From Acidobacteriota bacterium (GTDB lineage: Bacteria; Acidobacteriota; UBA6911; RPQK01), in NCBI GenBank assembly GCA_003819755.1, contig RPQK01000313.1, positions 1-8,335 of the forward strand: a stretch of DNA of 8,335 bases. The letters are read 5' to 3'. The position numbers and the translations under genes were made by a program. Positions 1-5,967 of the stretch are shown piece by piece. Below the pieces are notes generated by a model. The model worked only from the letters and a program-made list of their open reading frames with translations. It searched no databases and had not been told where the DNA came from. How positions within the stretch are numbered: the first letter of the stretch is position 1; each line of letters begins with the position of its first letter.

Positions 1-96
1 CATAACCCGTCCAGCCAGGGGAAGCACCGGGGCAAGAGTCAGCAGAGAAGCCATCAGCCCGAAGCTGACCAGACGGTCTCCTTTGAACATTGACAA
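1..96 (-). CDS. N-terminus of an exported or membrane protein (partial, runs off window)
   Basis: On the minus strand an open frame runs from a start near 96 to the window edge without a stop. ATG at 90-88 would give a peptide beginning MFKGDRLVSFGLMASLLTLA, followed by PVLPLAGRVM: a short basic start and a hydrophobic stretch, typical of a signal peptide or first membrane helix. A GGAGG lies at 108-104 (read on the minus strand). It sits 13 nt from that ATG but only 7 nt from an in-frame TTG at 96-94, so TTG is the better-supported start and would add two residues. The frame diverges from the GH127 gene and shares the 97-234 spacer with it. The body of the protein is outside the window, so no function can be given. 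The call rests on start signal plus hydrophobicity only. Confidence 0.5.
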   Translation of the reverse strand, partial: MSMFKGDRLVSFGLMASLLTLAPVLPLAGRVM

Positions 97-234
97 CAGG
101 TATCCTCCGTCCTAAGCTGAGTTGTAACTTAGTCCTTCCGTACTTCGAATCCCTTCCCCACTCGCAGGAGGTTGATATGGTAAATTGTCGAGTTGCGCGG
201 TGGAAAATCGCGACGCTCGAGGGAGGAGTGCAAG
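97..234. promoter_or_regulatory. Divergent intergenic region with inverted repeat and two Shine-Dalgarno sites
   Basis: This 138-bp spacer separates the leftward partial gene from the rightward GH127 gene, so both promoters should lie in or near it. It contains the inverted repeat CTAAG (112-116) and CTTAG (128-132), 11 bp apart, with a smaller imperfect palindrome between them (AGTTGTAACTT), which could be an operator. A TTGACA occurs at 90-95 but has no good -10 hexamer 16-18 bp downstream. TAAATT at 181-186 is a possible -10 with no matching -35. The ribosome site for GH127 is GGAGGAG at 222-228, six bases before ATG 235. A second, stronger site, AGGAGGT at 166-172, precedes an out-of-frame ATG at 177. 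Promoter positions are not resolved. Confidence 0.35.
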
Positions 235-2124
235 ATGAACCGTACTCGACTCGCTATCTCGCTTCTTTGTGTCCTCGCAATTCCGGCATTACATGGCGGC
301 CCGCGGCCCGTCCCGGGGAAGCTGAAATCGATGCCTGTCCAGAAGGTGAGGCTTCTGCCGGGGCTGTTCAAGAGTCGCTCTGACCTCTCCCGAAAGTACG
401 TGATGAGCCTGTCGAACGACAACCTGCTTCAGAATTTCTACCTCGAGGCCGGTTTGAAGAGCTTCCTCATGAGCAACGGCCGCAAGGAAGGGGGCGAGGA
501 CGGTCATTGGGGGTGGGAGTCGCCTTCATGTCAGCTCCGGGGCCACTTCCTCGGCCACTGGCTCTCGGCCGCCGCGTACCTGTACGCCTCCTCAAACGAT
601 GTCGAAGCCAAGGCGAAAGCGGACGCGATCGTTGCCGAGTTGGCCGCCTGCCAGGCGCGAAACGGCGGCGAATGGGTCGGATCGATCCCGGAAAAGTATC
701 TGCGCTGGATCGGCGAGGGGAAACCAGTGTGGGCTCCGCAGTACACCATGCACAAGACCATCATGGGGCTCCTCGACATGTACCTTCTGGCTGGCAACAA
801 GCAGGCGCTCGAAATCGTCGAGAAGCTGGCTCCGTGGTACACGCGCTGGACCAAGTCCTACGCGGACGAGAAGTGGAACGACATCCTCGACGTGGAAACC
901 GGGGGAATGCAGGAGGTCTGGGCGGAGCTGTATGCCGCAACCGGGAAGTCCGAACACCTGGAGTTGGTGCGACGGTACGAGCGGTGCCGGCTTTTCGACC
1001 GGCTGCTCGCCGGCGATGATCCGCTGACCAATAAGCATGCGAATACGACAATTCCGGAAGCTCAGGGGGCAGCGCGGACGTTCGAAGTGACCGGGGAGCC
1101 GAGGTTTCGAGCAGAAGCAGAAGCGTACTGGAAGAAAGCAGTGACGGACCGAGGCTACTTCTGCACCGGCGGGCAGACGACGGGCGAAATCTGGAATCCT
1201 CCGGGCTCTGTGCTTAACCGCCTTTCGGAGAAAACGCAGGAGCACTGCGTGGTCTACAACATGATCCGCCTGGCCGACTATCTCTTCCGTTGGACCGGGG
1301 AGGTCACCTACGCGGACTACATCGAGCGGAACCTCTATAACGGCGTCCTGGCGCAGCAAAACCCGGACACCGGGATGGTCGCCTACTTCCTGCCGCTGCA
1401 GCCCGGCGGCCGCAAAGCGTGGGGAACGCCGACCAACGACTTCTGGTGCTGCCACGGCTCTCTGGTCCAGGCTCAGAGCCGCTACAACGCGCTGATCTAT
1501 TACCAGGATGAGGCGGGCCTCACTCTCGCGCAGTACATTCCGTCCTCCCTTGACTGGGAATTTGCTGGAGCGCCAATCCGGATCCGGCAGACCTCCAACC
1601 CGCAGTCGCTCGGGGACCATGTCGTTCACCGCGGGGACGACGTTCCTCATCGGCCTGACTCGTGGCTGATCGACCTCATGATTGAGGCGGACCAGGACGT
1701 GGAGTTTGAGCTGCGGCTGCGACTACCGTGGTGGCTGGGAGGCCAGGCGAAGGTATCCATCAACGGCCAACCGGTGGCAATCAAATCGGCTGCTTCTTCG
1801 TTCGTCACGCTCAAGAGGGCATGGAAGCGCGACCGGGTCTCTCTGGAGTTGCCGAAAGGACTGGAGCTCTGCCCGATGCCCGATGCAACCGAAATGTACG
1901 CCTTCATGGACGGACCAGTGGTGCTGGCTGGGTTGTGCTCCGAGGAGATCACCCTGCACGCCAACGGGCAGCCACGGCAGTCCATCCTCGTGCCTGACAA
2001 CGAACGCGAATGGGGGAGGTGGACGCCGGGCTATCGGACGCGCGGCCAGGAGCGCAACTTCCGTTTCGTACCGTTGTACGAGGTCGTCAACGAACCGTAC
2101 ACCGTGTATTTCCCTTACAAGTGA
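235..2124 (+). CDS. Exported GH127 (DUF1680) beta-L-arabinofuranosidase-type glycoside hydrolase
   Basis: This 629-residue protein is predicted to remove terminal L-arabinofuranose or a related sugar acid from plant polysaccharide or glycoprotein side chains outside the cytoplasm. A signal peptide is visible (MNRTR, then a hydrophobic run to about residue 19). The GH127 (alpha/alpha)6-barrel signature follows: GHFLGHWLSA near 103-112, GGQTTGEIW at 312-320, EHC at 336-338 and WCCHGS at 404-409. In the characterised Bifidobacterium enzyme HypBA1 the zinc site is Glu338, Cys340, Cys417 and Cys418, with Cys417 as nucleophile and Glu322 as the other catalytic residue. The equivalents here are E336, C338, C405, C406 and E318, all present with similar spacing. 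A beta-sandwich C-terminal part follows (about 430-629). ATG 235 is chosen over an upstream TTG at 193 because GGAGGAG lies six bases before it and the signal peptide starts there. The length is normal for the family. Substrate within GH127 cannot be read from the sequence. Confidence 0.92.
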   Translation: MNRTRLAISLLCVLAIPALHGGPRPVPGKLKSMPVQKVRLLPGLFKSRSDLSRKYVMSLSNDNLLQNFYLEAGLKSFLMSNGRKEGGEDGHWGWESPSCQLRGHFLGHWLSAAAYLYASSNDVEAKAKADAIVAELAACQARNGGEWVGSIPEKYLRWIGEGKPVWAPQYTMHKTIMGLLDMYLLAGNKQALEIVEKLAPWYTRWTKSYADEKWNDILDVETGGMQEVWAELYAATGKSEHLELVRRYERCRLFDRLLAGDDPLTNKHANTTIPEAQGAARTFEVTGEPRFRAEAEAYWKKAVTDRGYFCTGGQTTGEIWNPPGSVLNRLSEKTQEHCVVYNMIRLADYLFRWTGEVTYADYIERNLYNGVLAQQNPDTGMVAYFLPLQPGGRKAWGTPTNDFWCCHGSLVQAQSRYNALIYYQDEAGLTLAQYIPSSLDWEFAGAPIRIRQTSNPQSLGDHVVHRGDDVPHRPDSWLIDLMIEADQDVEFELRLRLPWWLGGQAKVSINGQPVAIKSAASSFVTLKRAWKRDRVSLELPKGLELCPMPDATEMYAFMDGPVVLAGLCSEEITLHANGQPRQSILVPDNEREWGRWTPGYRTRGQERNFRFVPLYEVVNEPYTVYFPYK

Positions 2125-2130
2125 GTGAAC

Positions 2131-2175
2131 AGAGCCGTGAGCGCAGCGTTTTTTGCGGACCGTCAGCGGACGGGG
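2131..2175. repeat. Small palindromic repeat remnant between GH127 and the DUF3857 pseudogene
   Basis: Just after the GH127 stop, a stretch carries two related blocks, GCCGTGAGCGCAGCG (2134-2148) and ACCGTCAGCGGACGG (2159-2173), separated by a T-run. The second block forms a perfect 5-bp hairpin: CCGTC at 2160-2164, GACGG at 2169-2173, loop AGCG. This composition resembles dispersed palindromic intergenic repeats of high-GC environmental bacteria (from memory). It sits exactly where the next gene has lost its 5' end, so it may mark the deletion junction. It could also be chance sequence. Confidence 0.35.
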
Positions 2176-2184
2176 AGCGACCCG

Positions 2185-3379
2185 GCCGTTGCGGTTACCA
2201 CTGCTGCCTTTCAGTATTTGTCCATTCAGACAGGGATCGGCCGGGGAGGAGGCTACAAGCCGCATCTTGCCTCGGAAATCCTGGCCAAGTTCTATGGTGA
2301 CTGCAAGGACAAGACGAACCTGATGCGTTCCCTGTTGACCGCTTTGAAGTTCGAGACGTATCCGGTCTCGGTCTACGCCTCCGATCGCAATTACATCCGG
2401 AGTGATTGGCCGTCACCTCAGCAGTTCAATCACGCGATCATCGCAGTGAAAGTGAGCGACCGGACTAAGCTTGCTTCGGTTGTTGTTCACCCGGAGCTCG
2501 GTCACCTGCTCCTTTTCGACCCGACGGACGAACACACACCGCTCGGCGACATTCCCCAGAATCTCCAGGGAAGCCTCGCCCTGGTGGGATCCCGCGACGA
2601 AGTCGCTCGTTCCAATCCCGGTCTTCCCCATGGAGGTCAACTGCATGAGGCGCACTGTGACTGCAAAGCTGGAGCCGAATGGAGCGATGAGCGCCCGAAT
2701 TTCCGAGCACTCGGTTGGTCAGGCCGCCGTCAGCGAAAGGTCACTCCACACAAGGAAGACGACTGACGAGTACAGGAAGACGATCGAAAGCTGGATCTCA
2801 GGAAATATTGTGGCCGCGAGCATCGCCCGACTCGATTGTCGTGACGACGTTGACTCAAACCAGTTCCAGCTGGATCTGGAGGTGACGACACCGAAATATG
2901 CCCAGCTCATGCAGAATCGGTTGCTGGTTTTCCGACCTGCTCTTCTTTCCCGACGGGAAGCGGTCACTTTCATGGAAGGAGTGCGGCACTACCCGATTGA
3001 GATTGAGCCGGAGGGTTTCGAAGAGCAGTCGGAGATAGCACTGCCGGAAGGGTTTGCCGTAGACGAGCTGCCCGATCGCGTCAAATTGGAGTCGGCATTC
3101 GGAACTTACGATAGTGCCGTGGAAACAGACGGCAAGGTTCTGAAAATCCACCGCCGGCTGTCACTCAAACCAATGTTCCTGGTCGCCGAAAAGTATCCAG
3201 AAGTGAAGAGCTTCTTCGATCGAATAAGTGCGGCCGAGCAGGCGCCCGCGGTGCTGCTGAGGAAGCAGCAGACCTCAGGCGAGGAGCAGTTTTCCCCGAC
3301 AGACGGCTCTGGTACCCTTATCCGGAACCCCGGGGAGGGGTCAGAGAACTATGAGCGGCTTCTTTGGAGTAATTGCTGA
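2185..3379 (+). pseudogene. DUF3857/transglutaminase-like protein, 5'-truncated and frameshifted
   Basis: Family members are large exported proteins: an N-terminal DUF3857 domain, a transglutaminase-like (Cys-His-Asp) domain and a C-terminal beta domain. Here the DUF3857 domain is absent. Recognisable sequence begins at about 2185-2210 (QYLSIQTGIGRGGGYKPH) inside the transglutaminase fold. The triad is still readable: Cys in YGDCKDK (2302-2304), His in QFNHAI (2431-2433), Asp in FDPTDEHT (2518-2520). Family-like sequence then jumps to the next frame at about 2585-2610, where LALVG in one frame is followed by SLVPIPVFPMEVN in another, and continues through SVGQAAVSER, TDEYRK and ALPEGFAVDELP to AEQAPAVLLRK near 3275. 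The normal stop after this motif is missing, and the frame drifts about 30 more codons into the start of the PurF-like gene. There is no good start codon with a ribosome site. The frame upstream of 2125 is the GH127 frame, separated only by its TGA. Two independent lesions argue for a true pseudogene. Confidence 0.85.
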
Positions 3380-4781
3380 GGACGACTGCGTTGAGGATCT
3401 TTTCTACGGCACGGATTACCATTCGCACCTTGGAACCCGGCGGGGAGGCCTGGCAGTGCAGGGCGAAGGCGGAATCCAGAGAATCATCCACAGTATCAGT
3501 GACTCGCCGTTCAGGAGTAAGTTCCAGGACGAGATAGTTACGATGAAGGGCCGGGTCGGCATCGGAGTCATCAGCGACTACGAGGACCAGCCTTTGATCA
3601 TCGGGTCCCACCTGGGTGTTTACGCGATAGTGACCATCGGAGTCATCAAGAACATCGATGACCTGGTCAGTAAGGCGTACGCTCAGAGGAACGTGCATTT
3701 TTCCGAAATGAGCGGTGGAGAACTGAACCCGACCGAGCTCATTGCGACACTGATCAATGCCGAGGCAAGCTTCGAGGAGGGCATTGCGAAGGCACAGGCG
3801 GCAATCAAGGGATCCTGCTCACTTCTCCTGCTAACGGAACGGGGTATTTACGCTGCCCGTGACCGCTTTGGGAAAACTCCGGTTATCATCGGCAGGAAAA
3901 ACGGAGCTTTTGCGGTCACGTTTGAGACGTCCGCGTTCCCGAACCTCGGTTATGAGGCCGCACGCGAGCTGGAACCAGGCGAGGTTGTGCTGATCTCCCA
4001 CAACGGCATCGAACAGCGAGTCGCGCCGGGAAACCTGACGAGTATTTGCGCCTTCCTGTGGGTCTATTATGGCTATCCTTCCTCGACATACGAGCGGACT
4101 AATGTCGAGGAGGCCCGCAACCGTTGCGGGGCGGCGCTGGCTAGACGGGATACGGTGACGGTCGACATGGTAGCGGGGATTCCGGATTCCGGCGTAGGCC
4201 ACGGATTGGGATATGCCGGCAAGTCGGGCATCCCTTACCGGCGACCGTTCGTGAAGTACACCCCGACCTGGCCCCGCAGTTTTATGCCGCCGGTCCAGGC
4301 GACTCGTGAACTGGTCGCCCGCATGAAACTGATTCCGGTCAAAGAGATGATCATCGGAAAGCGTCTGCTCTTTTGCGAGGATTCGATCGTCCGCGGGACG
4401 CAGCTCCAGGACACGATCCGCCGGCTGTATGAGTACGGCGCCAGGGAAGTGCACGTCAGGCCGGCCTGTCCTCCACTGGCTTTCGGCTGCCCCTTTCTCA
4501 ATTTCTCGAGATCGCGCTCGGAGCTGGACCTCGCTGCACGGCGGGCGATCAAGGAGCTGGAAGGACAAGACGGGGTTCGCCTGAACGAGTACACCTCGGA
4601 AGGATCCGAAGCTTACGAGGCGATGGTGGAGCGGATCGCCACGCGTCTTGCCGTCACTACACTGCGTTACCAAAGGTTGGGTGACATGATCGAGGCAATC
4701 GGCGTGGCGCAGGAGAAGCTGTGCACCTTCTGCTGGACCGGGTGCGATCCGACGGGGCAGTTTATGAGAAGCGGAAAATAG
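3351..4781 (+). CDS. PurF-like amidophosphoribosyltransferase paralogue lacking the glutaminase nucleophile Cys
   Basis: This 476-residue protein has the two-domain plan of glutamine PRPP amidotransferase, the first step of purine synthesis: a class II glutaminase fold (1 to about 230) and a phosphoribosyltransferase domain (about 260-400). The PRPP loop is intact (LLFCEDSIVRGTQL, 339-352), as are GIPDSG (276-281) and RMKLIPV (324-330). Cysteines C233, C380, C458 and C461 align with the Fe-S ligands of Bacillus PurF (C236, C382, C445, C448). The oddity is the N-terminus: MSGFFGV instead of MCGI/VGI, so the catalytic Cys2 is Ser, and the QHRGQ-type glutamine-site motif is replaced by SHLGTRRGG. 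From memory, a Bacteroidota group of PurF-like proteins starts MGGFFG and shares the LFYGTDYNSHLGT block, so this is a real subfamily and not an error. It may use ammonia or a different acceptor. ATG 3351 follows GGAGG at 3334-3338 (12-nt spacer, long). No in-frame upstream start restores a Cys. The start overlaps the decayed end of the preceding pseudogene. No purine gene is adjacent. Confidence 0.88.
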   Translation: MSGFFGVIAEDDCVEDLFYGTDYHSHLGTRRGGLAVQGEGGIQRIIHSISDSPFRSKFQDEIVTMKGRVGIGVISDYEDQPLIIGSHLGVYAIVTIGVIKNIDDLVSKAYAQRNVHFSEMSGGELNPTELIATLINAEASFEEGIAKAQAAIKGSCSLLLLTERGIYAARDRFGKTPVIIGRKNGAFAVTFETSAFPNLGYEAARELEPGEVVLISHNGIEQRVAPGNLTSICAFLWVYYGYPSSTYERTNVEEARNRCGAALARRDTVTVDMVAGIPDSGVGHGLGYAGKSGIPYRRPFVKYTPTWPRSFMPPVQATRELVARMKLIPVKEMIIGKRLLFCEDSIVRGTQLQDTIRRLYEYGAREVHVRPACPPLAFGCPFLNFSRSRSELDLAARRAIKELEGQDGVRLNEYTSEGSEAYEAMVERIATRLAVTTLRYQRLGDMIEAIGVAQEKLCTFCWTGCDPTGQFMRSGK

Positions 4782-4788
4782 CGACCCT

Positions 4789-4934
4789 CCGCTGGGAGCG
4801 CAGGCATCTTGCCTGCACTGGGGCCGCAGGCATCCTGCCTGCTTGTGCCGCACGCAACATTGATTGTGGAGGCGGCACAAGCAGGCAGGATGCCTGCGGT
4901 CCCGGTGCAGGCAAGATGCCTGCGCTCCCAGCGG
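4789..4934. repeat. Long composite inverted repeat (63-bp arms, 20-nt loop)
   Basis: The left arm 4789-4851 and right arm 4872-4934 are complementary over all 63 positions, except two places where the RNA would form G-U wobbles. The loop is 4852-4871. Each arm contains two 17-bp palindromes, so four related units are present: 4800-4816 (GCAGGCATCTTGCCTGC), 4826-4842 (GCAGGCATCCTGCCTGC), and their complements at 4881-4897 and 4907-4923. The element fills the gap between two convergent genes, ending 19 bp before the stop of the leftward hydrolase. It encodes no protein I trust, although reading frames through it give repetitive peptides. It looks like a dispersed REP/MITE-like element; I recall GCAGGCATC(T/C)TGCCTGC as frequent in Acidobacteriota/Verrucomicrobiota-type genomes. 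It could also stop transcription from both sides, though no T-tract follows the arms directly. Confidence 0.92.
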
Positions 4935-4952
4935 GTGCCCGACTGACTTTCG

Positions 4953-5855
4953 CTACTTTTTCTCCGACCTCAAATTCGCCGGATCAAATGCGACCGCGGC
5001 GCTTTTGTATTTGCACAGGCTCGCGTTTCCGGCAAACGACTTGTAGGGCTCGACGGTGCAGGATCCGTCCAGGATGCCGCGGACGCACCCGATCTGATCT
5101 GCAACAAACTCCTTGGGGAGCGGCGTTCCGTGGCCCGGCAAGATCTTGTCGTATTCGGCATTGCGCGCCTGGAGCTTCTGGAGACTCTGCAGGTAGACGT
5201 CGAGGGGCGTGCAATCCTTCAGAAACAGCCAGACCAGAGAATTGTCGTTGTCCCCCGTGAACACGAGCTTGTTTGCCGCATCGAGCAGACAAATGCTCCC
5301 CTTCGTATGGCCAGGCACCTCGACTACTTCCAGCTTCCGGCCGCCGAGGTCGAAAACGTCGCCTTGCTTGATCGCCTTCAACTCGGACGGCTGGGAAGCC
5401 TCGATATCAGCGAGCGTCACTGTCCCGGGAATCGAGGGCCCGGCCAGAGCCCGCTGGGCGCTGTTCTTCAAGTAGTCCTTGCCTCCAAACATCTTGATCA
5501 TCTCAAAGTCGGCTGCATGCGCGGCAACCGTCTTGAACTGATAATTGCCGCCGGCGTGATCCGGGTGGCCGTGCGTGTTAACCACAATGACTGGGAGTGT
5601 GGTCAACGTCTGGACAAACTTGGCCAACGCGCCCATGCCAATCCCGGTATCGATCAAGAGGGCTTTTGTCTTCCCTTCGACCAGGTACATGTTGTCGTTC
5701 CCGTGGTCGTCGATCACCCAGACTGAGTCGGCTACCTGGGTGGCCTTGAACCAGGGTCCCGGTGCCTTGTCCTGGCCGCAGACCGGGCCGGCCAGGGCGA
5801 AGGTCAGACAGATCATGAATAAGACTTCAAATCGTCCCAAATGATGTTTTTTCAT
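4953..5855 (-). CDS. Exported metallo-beta-lactamase-fold hydrolase
   Basis: This 300-residue zinc hydrolase has a signal peptide (MKKHHLGRF, then VLFMICLTFALAG, likely cleaved near VCGQ-D), so it should act in the periplasm or outside. The complete metal set of the superfamily is visible: H95, H97, D99 and H100 in THGHPDHAGG, H183 in PGHTKGS, D202 in FTGD and H242 in LPGHGTP. The bridging Asp in FTGD fits the glyoxalase II-like and general hydrolase branch better than true class B beta-lactamases, so antibiotic resistance should not be assumed. Substrate is unknown. ATG 5855 is chosen because AGGGA lies about six bases upstream and the basic signal-peptide start follows it. An in-frame ATG at 5876 would add seven residues with no better ribosome site. 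The gene is divergent from the GH140 gene and convergent with the PurF-like gene, so it is probably transcribed alone. It is intact, and the length is normal for this type. Confidence 0.92.
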   Translation of the reverse strand: MKKHHLGRFEVLFMICLTFALAGPVCGQDKAPGPWFKATQVADSVWVIDDHGNDNMYLVEGKTKALLIDTGIGMGALAKFVQTLTTLPVIVVNTHGHPDHAGGNYQFKTVAAHAADFEMIKMFGGKDYLKNSAQRALAGPSIPGTVTLADIEASQPSELKAIKQGDVFDLGGRKLEVVEVPGHTKGSICLLDAANKLVFTGDNDNSLVWLFLKDCTPLDVYLQSLQKLQARNAEYDKILPGHGTPLPKEFVADQIGCVRGILDGSCTVEPYKSFAGNASLCKYKSAAVAFDPANLRSEKK

Positions 5856-5967
5856 TGTTGTTCCCTGAGGGGACACATCATGACTCTGACGTCACCCGCG
5901 GCGCAAGCGTATGGCAGTGCCATCTCATCAGGTGTTATGCTCGGGCCGGTCGACGAGGAGGGTGAAA
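5856..5967. promoter_or_regulatory. Divergent intergenic region with two short palindromes
   Basis: This 112-bp spacer lies between the leftward metallo-hydrolase and the rightward GH140 gene and must hold or adjoin both promoters. It carries the perfect palindrome TGACGTCA at 5887-5894 and the 13-bp palindrome ATGGCAGTGCCAT at 5911-5923 (6-bp arms, one central base). Either could bind a dimeric regulator. TATGCT at 5936-5941 is a weak -10 candidate for GH140, but no -35-like hexamer is correctly spaced from it. The ribosome site for GH140 is GGAGG at 5957-5961. Operator function is inference. Confidence 0.35.

Noticed and set aside
592..1650. Long minus-strand open frame of 352 codons
   Set aside because: It is fully antisense to the well-supported GH127 gene, has an Arg/Pro/Val-rich composition typical of high-GC shadow frames, and shows no recognisable motif or ribosome site.
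2122..2766. In-frame continuation past the GH127 TGA, suggesting stop read-through or a fusion protein
   Set aside because: GH127 ends at a normal family length. The downstream part is a fragment of a different family with a frameshift, so the shared frame is most likely coincidence.
3831..4880. Minus-strand open frame of 349 codons
   Set aside because: It is antisense to the PurF-like gene and begins inside the long palindrome; the composition is shadow-like.
4800..4923. Four similar 17-bp units considered as a CRISPR-like array
   Set aside because: The units are palindromes arranged as a mirror-image pair with tiny spacers inside one hairpin, with no regular 30-40 bp spacers and no cas genes.
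4721..5260. Plus-strand open frame running through the palindrome, with repetitive AGILPA-type peptides
   Set aside because: The repetitiveness comes from the inverted repeat. The rest is antisense to the metallo-hydrolase gene.
4953..5855. Metallo-hydrolase considered as an antibiotic-resistance beta-lactamase
   Set aside because: The FTGD bridging aspartate and overall motif order fit the general glyoxalase II-like hydrolase branch; nothing specific points to lactam substrates.
5887..5894. TGACGTCA considered as a specific known regulator site
   Set aside because: The 8-bp palindrome matches a eukaryotic CRE; in bacteria I know no basis for that reading, so it is kept only as a generic palindrome.
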